DNA of 6,799 bases from Promethearchaeum sp. Its GTDB lineage: Archaea > Asgardarchaeota > Lokiarchaeia > Sigyniarchaeales > Promethearchaeaceae. A program made the translations under genes and the position numbers. The notes beneath the pieces are model-generated. The model was not told the origin of the DNA, made no database searches, and saw nothing but the letters and a program-made list of their open reading frames with translations. The stretch covers positions 1 to 6,799 of the forward strand of contig JAUWPK010000205.1 in assembly GCA_030611625.1 (NCBI GenBank), given 5' to 3'. Below are positions 1-5,935 of this stretch, piece after piece (the first letter of the stretch is position 1; every line of letters begins with the position of its first letter).

Positions 1-336
1 GATATGCCAATTGAACTCATTTGAGCCCAGTGATAATTCCCTTCTAATTAATCGATTATATGAGCCAGGATTTTTTTGTATAAAATCTAATAATTTTTTG
101 CGATTTGGGTTGTGCAGAATATCTTCTTTCGTTAAACTGGAGCCCTGAATTATATATTTCTTCTGGATTAGTGATCTTACAGCAACTGTTATAGCTGTGT
201 CGGAATATTTATTATTTAATTTTTCAAAACAGTATGGCAATGCATTTTTAAGATTAAATTCATTAAAATCCCTTAGATATTCCTTAAGAACTTTATACAT
301 ATCAGCTTCTATTTCCGAAAGTTGTTCAATTTTCAT
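1..336 (-). CDS. Tandem winged-helix DNA-binding regulator, partial (3' end outside the window)
   Basis: This is the first 112 codons of a gene that runs off the left edge with no stop. The start is the ATG at 336, preceded by a weak purine-rich GTGG and, further up, a TATA-like box at 365-376 that predicts a leader of only a few bases. Residues about 8-64 are helical and end in a hydrophobic turn and wing (SLIQKKYII), as in a winged helix. Residues 78-112 match the recurring archaeal winged-helix pattern 'NRxxIxxFIxxNPGxxxxxIxRELxLxxxxxxWHI' (NRKKLLDFIQKNPG followed by IRRELSLGSNEFNWHI). The second domain is cut off before its wing. The family (tandem wHTH proteins of archaea) is generally transcriptional, so DNA binding is a reasonable inference; the target is unknown. 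It lies downstream of the receptor-like gene on the same strand, 61 bases away, so partial co-transcription is possible. Confidence 0.72.
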   Translation of the reverse strand, partial: MKIEQLSEIEADMYKVLKEYLRDFNEFNLKNALPYCFEKLNNKYSDTAITVAVRSLIQKKYIIQGSSLTKEDILHNPNRKKLLDFIQKNPGSYNRLIRRELSLGSNEFNWHI

Positions 337-364
337 AATTTCCACTTTTTCGTAGTTTTTCAGT

Positions 365-376
365 TATTTAAATATA
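365..376 (-). promoter_or_regulatory. TATA-like promoter of the winged-helix gene
   Basis: The minus strand reads TATATTTAAATA here, a good archaeal TATA box, centred about 34 bases upstream of the ATG at 336. Transcription starting 26-27 bases downstream would begin near 344, leaving a leader of about 7-9 bases. It lies in the 61-base gap behind the receptor-like gene, so the regulator can be expressed independently of it. Assigned by pattern and spacing only. Confidence 0.5.
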
Positions 377-397
377 GTAATTTCACATACATATATA

Positions 398-2185
398 TTA
401 TTGATATTTATCCCCAATTTCCAATTCATTATCAACGAATTCTAAATCATCAGTATCACATTCAAAATCCTCCATATATTCGATTAAGAATTGATATCGT
501 TCTTTAGGCCCCAATGCAATCATTTCTCTGACAAACTCTTCAAGTTGCAATGAATCCATTTTATATCTGGTTAAGAGTAGATGGATTTCCTTTAGATTAA
601 GGATTTGTAAAGGAATTTTAAGTAAATCGTGAATATCTGGTGGTAAAATCTTTTCATAATCCGATGGGTTTTTAAAATTTTCACAATAATTAACCACCTT
701 GATCAATTTTTCGTTATCTACGGGATGAATTACCACTTCTAACAGTTCCCCATCGATCCTTTTAAGATCTTCTTCCAATGGGCAATATTTCTCTTTTACG
801 GTTCTCAATGAAAAAGACATGAAGGAGATTACTGCAATACAAAATAGAATCACACCTAATGAAAAGAATGTAGCAGGATTCTCAGCAATTGACATGAAAC
901 CATTTGTAGGTGATACATGTTTAACGGTAAAATCATGGGTTGCATTATTTCCAGCAAAATCATTTAAAATTATGCTCATCTTAATGTCTTGATTTTGAAG
1001 TTGATTCCAAATAATATCGGGAAATTCGATCACCCAATTAGTATTATTAATCTGAACAGCGTAAAGGGATATTTTATAACTTCCACTTTGGTTAGATACA
1101 GGATGATCATTAAAATATGGATTATATCTGACATCCTCTAAATTCCATTCTATTTCAGGCAAGTCAACAATCATTATCACAGTCTCAATATCAATGTCTG
1201 CAAACTGGCAATTAAAGATGGGATTCTCGTCAATTTCATATTTCTGATAAATTGGATTTTCATAATTTGAAATGTCATCCATGCCAACACGCAACCAAGA
1301 TTTATTAGGTATATTGCTCCTAAATTCTGGTGGAGATGTATCTTTTATAATATGTAACCATTCGATCGATGTGGGATTTCCTGCAGAATCTATGAGGAAA
1401 ATCGGGATTACATTTAATCCATCATCTATTTTATCCCATTCTGGTAAAGTAACATTAATCATATCTAGTTTATCTTCGGGAGGAATTGTATAAGCAAAAA
1501 TCGATATCCGATGGAAATGGGTGTTCACGGTTAAACAAATATCAACATAGTTCTCCAAATTATCGGTTATATTGAAATAAATCTGGGGGTTTGTATTAAA
1601 ATATTCTTCTGAGTCACCATAGGGAACTAACGCACCCACACTATTAAAATTATAACCAAAGGAAAACTCAGGAGCAGTTAAATCACTAAAAATACTAGAA
1701 TGATATATAGGGATACCAGATTCACCATTTATTATTGCAAAATCGATATTAATCTGAATTGATTCATCGGTTTGATCCCAAACATATTCAAGATCATTCA
1801 TGAATGTCTCCCAATCGTCGGAATTTTCGGGATCGAACGGATTTTCGATAGATACGCTTGGTTTTATTGAAGATATTCTGCTCTCATACTCATTTGATAT
1901 TACTAGGGCAGAATTTGTAATGTTAAGAGTTATACTAGGAAAACTTTGAAAATATCGATTATCATTAGGAAAAATTAATTCAAAACCATAAATTTCGGTA
2001 ATTTCGTCAGAACTGTGCATCGGAATTTGAAATTCAGCCTTTTCATTTGAAATTAAACTTAATTCATCGGGTTTATCTCTTGATTTGGCAATTTTCTGCT
2101 CAAAATTTGCAGACGTAAAACTATATATACTGTTGAGCCCAATAATTCCAATAAGCAGAAAATATATTATCCGTTTTACCCGCAT
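398..2185 (-). CDS. Receptor-like single-pass membrane protein with two extracellular Ig-like modules and an unassigned cytoplasmic tail
   Basis: I do not recognise a named family. With the start at ATG 2185 the protein has 595 residues. An upstream in-frame ATG at 2203 is open, but it lies only about 20 bases from the TATA-box centre and would fall before the predicted transcript start. Residues 1-26 form a signal peptide (MRVKR, a hydrophobic run, cleavage likely after TSA). Two Ig-like modules follow a less clear N-terminal region. Each opens with an Asp-x-(Thr/Ser)-x-Pro-Glu-Phe motif (DLTAPEF 168-174, DTSPPEF 282-288) and closes with the Asp-x-Ala-Gly-Asn motif of many bacterial and archaeal Ig-like repeats (DSAGN 266-270, DFAGN 409-413). 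Seven N-x-S/T sequons sit in this part. A membrane helix spans about 440-460. The last 135 residues (461-595) are charged, mostly helical and presumably cytoplasmic, ending in an acidic stretch. The architecture suggests surface sensing or adhesion; ligand and signalling role are unknown. Confidence 0.75.
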   Translation of the reverse strand: MRVKRIIYFLLIGIIGLNSIYSFTSANFEQKIAKSRDKPDELSLISNEKAEFQIPMHSSDEITEIYGFELIFPNDNRYFQSFPSITLNITNSALVISNEYESRISSIKPSVSIENPFDPENSDDWETFMNDLEYVWDQTDESIQINIDFAIINGESGIPIYHSSIFSDLTAPEFSFGYNFNSVGALVPYGDSEEYFNTNPQIYFNITDNLENYVDICLTVNTHFHRISIFAYTIPPEDKLDMINVTLPEWDKIDDGLNVIPIFLIDSAGNPTSIEWLHIIKDTSPPEFRSNIPNKSWLRVGMDDISNYENPIYQKYEIDENPIFNCQFADIDIETVIMIVDLPEIEWNLEDVRYNPYFNDHPVSNQSGSYKISLYAVQINNTNWVIEFPDIIWNQLQNQDIKMSIILNDFAGNNATHDFTVKHVSPTNGFMSIAENPATFFSLGVILFCIAVISFMSFSLRTVKEKYCPLEEDLKRIDGELLEVVIHPVDNEKLIKVVNYCENFKNPSDYEKILPPDIHDLLKIPLQILNLKEIHLLLTRYKMDSLQLEEFVREMIALGPKERYQFLIEYMEDFECDTDDLEFVDNELEIGDKYQ

Positions 2186-2218
2186 CTCGAACCCCCAAAT
2201 CATGAACCCTTATTGTTT

Positions 2219-2228
2219 AGATATAAAT
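2219..2228 (-). promoter_or_regulatory. TATA-like promoter of the receptor-like gene; helps decide its start codon
   Basis: The minus strand reads ATTTATATCT. The centre is near 2224, so transcription should begin at about 2197, downstream of the ATG at 2203 and 11-12 bases upstream of the ATG at 2185. This favours 2185 as the true start, which also gives a textbook signal peptide beginning MRVKR. A run of five Gs lies 7-11 bases before that ATG and is at best a poor Shine-Dalgarno match. Confidence 0.5.
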
Positions 2229-2323
2229 ACTAGATTTTAAAATAATTCTCTATATTCTATTAACAAAAATGCAGTAATAAATGATCATTTTTTACATATT
2301 TTTTTTATAATAGAAAAGAGCGA

Positions 2324-2339
2324 GAAAGGATTAATATTT
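2324..2339 (+). promoter_or_regulatory. BRE/TATA-like promoter of the propeller-like surface protein gene
   Basis: A purine-rich GAAAGGA followed by TTAATATTT resembles an archaeal BRE plus TATA box. Its centre near 2335 predicts a transcript start near 2362, about 4 bases before the ATG at 2366, so the mRNA would be almost leaderless. A second TATA-like stretch (TTTTATAATAG, about 2303-2313) is an alternative that would give a leader of roughly 30 bases. The 180-base region 2186-2365 is a divergent intergenic region and holds nothing else I can identify. Confidence 0.4.
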
Positions 2340-2365
2340 GTGAATATCAATAATTGTATAAGAAA

Positions 2366-3868
2366 ATGACAATGATGAATAAAATAAAAAAAATTGCAAG
2401 TGAAATAAAAACAAATCATATTGTAATTTTTCTTTCTTGTCTTACTTTAATTTCTTTTTTTCTTACAATCTATTCTGATCGTGCAATAATTATTTATCCT
2501 TCTGATCCATACCAAATACCCTCAGATAAGACCCCTCTTAATTATTCTGTTGATTTCATAAGTCATTTAGACAACCAAAATTCAATAATAGTTATTAATT
2601 CTTCCGCAGTTTCTGTTTTAGATAAGACCTCCCATGAAATTTCTTGGCAATATCAAACCAATTGGACTATAAATTCCCATAATTCTTTAATATCAATCAA
2701 TCAAAATGCAATACTTTTAGCTGGAGAATTTGTAAGTTTCATTGAAATCGGAGCACCCCATCCTCAATGGACATTCAATCAGTCTGGAGAATATGCTGCC
2801 TTAAGTATCTCCAAAAAAGAACATCTTTTTACATTTAGAGACAGAGATAATTCTTTCGTTTATTATTTTAGTGAGGAAAAATGGAAGCAAGTGCTTAGAT
2901 TTGATGAGGAATATATTTTTTTTAATGATTTTCATGGTGATGATAAAAACGTATTTTTTGATAGAGAAATTGATCACTATGGAGATCCATCAAGAAGAAA
3001 TTGTACATCAATAATTTTATCAGATAACGAGGAATGGATAATTAGAATAATGGAAAAAGATAAAAATGTTGAATTTTACCGAAAAAACGGCACTTCCTAT
3101 ATTCATGAATCCAATCCCTTTAATGAAAGTTATATTTTAAATAATATTGCTGAATATCCTAGACTAGCTTACTTCACTCAGAATGATACAGTTCTCGTTG
3201 GATTTTCAACTCATCTCATTATTTGTGCAAATCTTACAGATTTTTCAGTAAAAAGAATTAAATATAACTCTGATATTCCTGCAAGTGAAATCTTTTATTA
3301 TAGAGTGGATAAACTGAATTCGTTAATCTATGGTATATTTTTAGGGAATTTTACAATCATTCAATTTGATCCAAAACAACCCAACTCTTTAAATATATTA
3401 ATCAATAAAAACATAAGAAGCTCCGATTGGGAAGTAATATGGATATATCCTCCTAAATCTTTATTATATATAATCCATGATCGCTTGTTTTTTGGAAACT
3501 ACATGACATGTGCAGTATTAACCTTTCTGGAATGCTATAATTATACTTCATTAACAACTCTCTGGTGGAGCGCTGACACAGAAACACCACAGGATATACC
3601 AATAATACCCTTTGGAACTGTTAATTCATTTAGAGCTAATCCAATAAATGATGAAGGAAATTTTATCTATTTTAATAATTACTCAAAAGAAATTCATTAC
3701 TATACTGGAGAATTGACAAATGAAAGTGAGTGGAAAGATCCACAGAATAAAATTTTTATTTATAGAGATGAAATTCAAATATTCGGTATAGTGTCGTTAA
3801 TATCTTTATGTTTATTCATCGTAATACATTTAATTAAGTCGGTAAAAAAAAGTTATTTTACAGCATAA
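2366..3868 (+). CDS. Membrane-anchored extracellular protein, probable beta-propeller (PQQ/WD-like) ectodomain
   Basis: No named family is recognised. I start at ATG 2366 (500 residues). The frame can be extended to a TTG at 2354, and ATGs at 2372 and 2375 are also possible; none has a clear Shine-Dalgarno, and the TATA-like box at 2331-2339 fits 2366 best. Residues 1-18 are basic, 19-36 form an uncleaved signal or membrane helix (IVIFLSCLTLISFFLTIY), about 45-465 are extracellular, 471-491 form a second membrane helix, and a short basic tail (KSVKKSYFTA) ends the protein. The ectodomain has repeated beta-strand units with Trp-rich ends, such as SVLDKTSHEISWQYQT (83-98) and PQWTF (133-137), which recall PQQ-like propeller blades, though only weakly. 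It carries 13 N-x-S/T sequons, consistent with an N-glycosylated surface protein. Its C-terminal juxtamembrane segment is duplicated just downstream (3895-3924). It is divergent from the Ig-like receptor gene. Confidence 0.65.
   Translation: MTMMNKIKKIASEIKTNHIVIFLSCLTLISFFLTIYSDRAIIIYPSDPYQIPSDKTPLNYSVDFISHLDNQNSIIVINSSAVSVLDKTSHEISWQYQTNWTINSHNSLISINQNAILLAGEFVSFIEIGAPHPQWTFNQSGEYAALSISKKEHLFTFRDRDNSFVYYFSEEKWKQVLRFDEEYIFFNDFHGDDKNVFFDREIDHYGDPSRRNCTSIILSDNEEWIIRIMEKDKNVEFYRKNGTSYIHESNPFNESYILNNIAEYPRLAYFTQNDTVLVGFSTHLIICANLTDFSVKRIKYNSDIPASEIFYYRVDKLNSLIYGIFLGNFTIIQFDPKQPNSLNILINKNIRSSDWEVIWIYPPKSLLYIIHDRLFFGNYMTCAVLTFLECYNYTSLTTLWWSADTETPQDIPIIPFGTVNSFRANPINDEGNFIYFNNYSKEIHYYTGELTNESEWKDPQNKIFIYRDEIQIFGIVSLISLCLFIVIHLIKSVKKSYFTA
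3715..3744 (+). repeat. Direct repeat copy 1, inside the surface protein gene
   Basis: These 30 bases match 3895-3924 at 28 positions; the only differences are at 3726-3727 (GT here, AA there). The offset is exactly 180 bases, so both copies are read in the same frame and encode TNESEWKDP here and TNEKEWKDP in the downstream copy. The segment lies just before the C-terminal membrane helix. Confidence 0.9.
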
Positions 3869-4063
3869 AGGTTAAATTTTTTAACTACATTCCAGACAAA
3901 TGAAAAAGAGTGGAAAGATCCACAAACCGGATTTTTAATATATCAAAAGATAACTCATATAATTTTCTTTCTGTCGCTAGGAGCATTCTGCTATTTTATC
4001 GGAAAATATATCAATGACAAGACAAAGGAGTTATCTTCTCAACCCAAAGACTCAATATTTTAA
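3869..4063 (+). pseudogene. C-terminal remnant of a tandem paralogue of the preceding surface protein
   Basis: After the TAA at 3866-3868 the same frame stays open for 64 codons to a TAA at 4061-4063. The encoded peptide contains TNEKEWKDPQTGFLIY, a hydrophobic membrane segment (IIFFLSLGAFCYFIGKY) and a charged tail ending QPKDSIF. This order (juxtamembrane TNExEWKDP, then a 'xFxIY' motif, one membrane helix, a basic tail) matches the last 50 residues of the upstream gene, but the residues after the repeat differ clearly, so it looks like the end of an old paralogue rather than a fresh duplication. It has no in-frame ATG near its start and no ribosome binding site, so it is probably not translated on its own. 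The likeliest history is a tandem gene pair of which the second copy lost most of its body. Stop-codon readthrough would add a second membrane helix but is not supported by anything seen. Confidence 0.72.
3895..3924 (+). repeat. Direct repeat copy 2, in the paralogue remnant
   Basis: Second copy of the 3715-3744 repeat, with 28 of 30 bases identical and the frame preserved. Similarity at the base level falls off sharply on both sides, while the protein-level layout continues on the downstream side. Confidence 0.9.
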
Positions 4064-4112
4064 CTCTTTTCCAGATTATAATAGCATAATTTTCAATTTT
4101 AACTGTATGTTT

Positions 4113-4126
4113 GATAAATTTTTTTA
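4113..4126 (+). promoter_or_regulatory. Probable TATA region of the tRNA-Gly gene
   Basis: GATAAATTTTTTTA lies 33-46 bases before the mature tRNA 5' end. An archaeal start 26-27 bases downstream of GATAAATT would lie near 4143, giving a 5' leader of about 15 bases for RNase P to remove. The rest of 4064-4158 is AT-rich spacer; a TTTT at 4067-4070 shortly after the remnant's stop may help end transcription of the upstream gene. Confidence 0.4.
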
Positions 4127-4158
4127 GGAATTGAGGGTTAAATGAATTATTCTTCAAA

Positions 4159-4230
4159 GCGCCTATTGTCTAATGGTTAGGATCTCAGCCTGCCACGTTG
4201 GGGGTCCGGGTTCGATTCCCGGTGGGCGCA
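4159..4230 (+). tRNA. tRNA-Gly (anticodon GCC)
   Basis: All arms fold by hand. The acceptor GCGCCTA pairs with TGGGCGC (one G-U). The D stem GTCT pairs with GGAT through the loop AATGGTTA. The anticodon stem TCAGC pairs with GTTGG (two G-U pairs) around the loop CTGCCAC, which puts GCC at positions 34-36. The variable loop is 4 bases, and the T stem CCGGG/CCCGG closes the standard TTCGATT loop. The discriminator base is A at 4230 and CCA is not encoded. The gene is 72 bases with no intron, so it needs no splicing by endonuclease and ligase. It reads GGC and GGT glycine codons. Confidence 0.97.
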
Positions 4231-4236
4231 TTTTTT
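4231..4236 (+). terminator. Oligo-T terminator of the tRNA gene
   Basis: Six Ts follow the discriminator base directly. Archaeal RNA polymerase terminates at such tracts without needing a hairpin. The same Ts overlap the TATA-like element of the next gene. Confidence 0.6.
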
Positions 4237-4241
4237 AAAAT
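4233..4241 (+). promoter_or_regulatory. TATA-like promoter of the GDPD gene
   Basis: TTTTAAAAT is centred near 4237, predicting a transcript start near 4264 and a leader of about 20 bases that would just include the GGAG at 4274-4277. It begins inside the T tract that ends the tRNA gene. Confidence 0.42.
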
Positions 4242-4273
4242 CTGATTAAAAATCTTCACTTTTTCTTAATTAA

Positions 4274-4277
4274 GGAG
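4274..4277 (+). promoter_or_regulatory. Shine-Dalgarno (GGAG) of the GDPD gene
   Basis: GGAG sits 7 bases before the ATG at 4285 and fixes that start. It is the only convincing Shine-Dalgarno among the starts visible in this window; the others look leaderless or nearly so. Confidence 0.75.
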
Positions 4278-4284
4278 TAATTAT

Positions 4285-5031
4285 ATGTTATATATTTCCC
4301 ATCGCGGTTTTAGAGTTGGTGTTGTTGAAAATACATTTCAAGCATTTGAATGCTCATTTAACTTAAATATGGATTTTATCGAGTTAGATGTCCAGCTCTC
4401 TTCTGATGGCCATCTTTTCGTACTTCATGATGTTAATCTGGAGCGCATTTTTCATAATCTGGATTCTATTGCAAATATATCTTGCAAAAAAATAAAATTG
4501 ATAAGATCGAAAGAATCAAATCAGAAAATTCCTGAATTAAAAGAAGTTATCGACCAAATATTATCACAGGGAGACAAAACTCCAAAATTAATGATTGAAT
4601 TAAAGGGTCCGGGAACTGCAAAGCCCACATGTAAAATGATCGAAGAAAGCAAAATCACGGATTTTGTAGCTTTTAGTGGAAGAAACCTTGCTGAATTAAA
4701 GATAGCACATAAACTATTACCGCAGGTACCCCTATGCCTTAATATAACCAAATGTAAAGAATTTACTCTCAAAAATTTATTAGAAACAACATCAACAGGC
4801 GCATTACCTTTGCCTTTTACAATGATTTCACTTAAATCAAACCTGATAATCGACGAAAAATTTCCTAAAAAATGCCATGAATTAGGAATCAAAGCGCTAA
4901 CTTGGGGATTTTATGATAAATCTAATCCTATTGCTTTGATTAAATCTTTGATTACTCGTGGAGTTGATGGAGTTTTGTTTGATGATCCAGAAAGTGTTCC
5001 GATAATTAGGAATTGGGAAAAAAAAAATTAA
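4285..5031 (+). CDS. Glycerophosphodiester phosphodiesterase (GDPD family), cytosolic
   Basis: The GDPD family hydrolyses glycerophosphodiesters, such as deacylated phospholipid head-group esters, to glycerol phosphate plus an alcohol, using a divalent metal in a TIM barrel. At 248 residues this matches the compact single-domain type. The family motifs appear in order: HRG (6-8), ENT (15-17), ELD with E33 and D35, SSDG then LHD (H48, D49), IPEL (82-85), IELKG with E105, W207, and the C-terminal GVDGVLFDDPE (226-236). H6 and H48 would be the catalytic histidines and E33, D35 and E105 the metal ligands, so the active site looks intact. There is no signal peptide or membrane helix. The start is set by GGAG at 4274-4277. 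The 3' end overlaps the convergent HD gene by 4 bases. In archaea the lipid backbone is sn-glycerol-1-phosphate, so the natural substrate here could differ from the bacterial one; that is inference. Confidence 0.92.
   Translation: MLYISHRGFRVGVVENTFQAFECSFNLNMDFIELDVQLSSDGHLFVLHDVNLERIFHNLDSIANISCKKIKLIRSKESNQKIPELKEVIDQILSQGDKTPKLMIELKGPGTAKPTCKMIEESKITDFVAFSGRNLAELKIAHKLLPQVPLCLNITKCKEFTLKNLLETTSTGALPLPFTMISLKSNLIIDEKFPKKCHELGIKALTWGFYDKSNPIALIKSLITRGVDGVLFDDPESVPIIRNWEKKN
5018..5027 (-). terminator. T10 terminator of the HD-domain gene, embedded in the end of the GDPD gene
   Basis: The ten As at 5018-5027 are ten Ts on the minus strand and start one base after the HD gene's TAA. Such a tract is a strong archaeal intrinsic terminator. 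On the plus strand the same bases encode the last residues (EKKN) of GDPD. No comparably clean T tract is seen for the plus-strand GDPD transcript; CTCTCTGTTTT at about 5046-5056 is the nearest candidate. Confidence 0.62.
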
Positions 5032-5684
5032 CTATTATGTTGGAAACTCTCTGTTTTAAAAATATCCTCGATTGATTTCATTCGTGTGCTAAGCCTGTCT
5101 GCAAAAAGTTCAATAAAAAACTCCATTTCTTGATTTTTTGCATCACCTATCCTTTTACTTACTTCAAAATGGAGTTTGGAGTAATCTTCAAGTCTTCTAT
5201 CCATATATTTATTTAAAATATTACCCATTGAACCCTCTTTACCAATGAAACCCCTTAAAAGACCCATTAAACCCAAGCGATCCATGGTATCGGCATCAAA
5301 TACTATTTTCTCTTCAGCGGTCTCAGGGGGGATCATTGAAGTAGGTGTGTGCCTTACAACTACTCTACAGATTTTTTCTGTCAATTTTGGGCTAATTTTT
5401 ATGCCGTCCAGAAACTCTTCGGCTAAGGAGCCTCCGAAAAGTCCGTGAATGTGTGAAAAAACAGTATTTGTTTTTCCAATATCATGAAGTAGGGCCCCTG
5501 CGCACACAATAAATGGATCTGCTGATTCTTCAATATCCTTACCTATTTGAATCGAATATCTTAAAACAGATAAAACATGAACAAAATCATGACTGCTGCT
5601 TTCAGCATGTGCTTCTCTGATAAAATCTTGTAATTTAAGTAAAACATCCATTTCCTTCTTAGTTAACTTTCGTGAGAAAACCAT
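5028..5684 (-). CDS. HD-domain metal-dependent phosphohydrolase
   Basis: HD proteins of this kind hydrolyse phosphomonoesters or phosphodiesters, often of nucleotides, with a metal held by conserved His and Asp residues. The exact substrate cannot be read from the sequence. From ATG 5684 the protein has 218 residues, the usual size for stand-alone YedJ/YpgQ-like HD hydrolases. Motifs: H32-D33 and H36 in SHDFVHV, the HD pair in LLHDIGK (H67, D68), a HxHG motif (H80) with GG and AEEFL, H112 in VVVRHTPTS, then PPET and EEKIVFDADTMDRLG with D130 and D132. All metal ligands expected for the family appear present. A longer reading from GTG at 5693 adds three residues, but the TATA-like box at 5707-5716 predicts transcription starting right at 5684, a leaderless mRNA. 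It has no signal peptide or membrane segment. It is convergent with GDPD and divergent from the RtcB-like gene. Confidence 0.88.
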   Translation of the reverse strand: MVFSRKLTKKEMDVLLKLQDFIREAHAESSSHDFVHVLSVLRYSIQIGKDIEESADPFIVCAGALLHDIGKTNTVFSHIHGLFGGSLAEEFLDGIKISPKLTEKICRVVVRHTPTSMIPPETAEEKIVFDADTMDRLGLMGLLRGFIGKEGSMGNILNKYMDRRLEDYSKLHFEVSKRIGDAKNQEMEFFIELFADRLSTRMKSIEDIFKTESFQHNS

Positions 5685-5706
5685 ATTATTCACTTTCTTG
5701 TTAGAC

Positions 5707-5716
5707 TATTTAAAAT
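5707..5716 (-). promoter_or_regulatory. TATA-like promoter of the HD gene (predicts a leaderless mRNA)
   Basis: The minus strand reads ATTTTAAATA. Its centre is about 27 bases from the ATG at 5684, the expected distance from TATA box to transcript start, so the mRNA would begin at or next to the start codon. This favours ATG 5684 over the GTG at 5693. Confidence 0.5.
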
Positions 5717-5901
5717 TCACCAATTATTTTTATTTTATCACATAAAGGTAAATTTTTAAATTCTATTATATAATGTTAGCATTTTTGATGTTAAAAATAT
5801 CTTCAATGATAAATTCAGCAAATTGAATCAGAAATTTGAAAATAGGTCAGAAATGATAACGAAGGCTCACTTCTTAGAAAATCCTATTTCTCCAATAACA
5901 T
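5717..5901. other. AT-rich divergent intergenic region, no gene seen
   Basis: This lies between the HD gene's TATA box and that of the RtcB-like gene. I find no tRNA, hairpin of note or credible ORF; the longest ATG frame that catches the eye, at 5773, is only 17 codons. A stretch CATAAAGGTAAATTTTTAAA at 5741-5760 resembles one at 3864-3884 but may be chance in AT-rich sequence. Confidence 0.5.
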
Positions 5902-5915
5902 AACTTTTAAAAGTT
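5902..5915 (+). promoter_or_regulatory. Palindromic TATA-like promoter of the RtcB-like gene
   Basis: AACTTTTAAAAGTT is a perfect 14-base palindrome containing the TATA-like TTTTAAAA. Its centre is 27-28 bases from the ATG at 5936, so the transcript should start at the start codon. The symmetry could also let it serve as an operator or promote in both directions, but that is conjecture. Confidence 0.5.
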
Positions 5916-5935
5916 CAAACAACGTCTAGATTTTT

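Noticed and set aside
322..507. 61-codon plus-strand ORF rich in Phe, Tyr and Ile
   Set aside because: Composition is typical of an antisense shadow of AT-rich sequence. It overlaps the winged-helix start and the end of the receptor-like gene on the other strand.
1272..1493. 73-codon plus-strand ORF opposite the receptor-like gene
   Set aside because: It lies wholly inside the coding region on the other strand, has no promoter or ribosome site, and its peptide has no recognisable features; it is a shadow of the real frame.
2354..2365. TTG start extending the surface-protein gene by four codons
   Set aside because: No ribosome site favours it, and the TATA-like box at 2331-2339 predicts transcription starting near 2362, downstream of the TTG.
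3900..3938. ATG frame of 12 codons in the paralogue remnant
   Set aside because: It is out of frame with the paralogue-derived peptide, very short, and has no ribosome binding site.
4064..4300. tRNA-Gly as an integration site for a mobile element
   Set aside because: I looked for a repeat of the tRNA 3' end and for integrase or transposase genes nearby and found none in the window; the paralogue remnant beside it is better explained by tandem duplication.
4521..4892. 123-codon minus-strand ORF inside the GDPD gene
   Set aside because: GDPD has all its family motifs on the plus strand, and this frame has none of its own.
5245..5448. 67-codon plus-strand ORF inside the HD gene
   Set aside because: The HD motifs are clear on the minus strand, and no start signals are seen for this frame.
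5773..5826. 17-codon ATG frame in the divergent intergenic region
   Set aside because: Too short, with no Shine-Dalgarno or correctly spaced TATA box; expected by chance.
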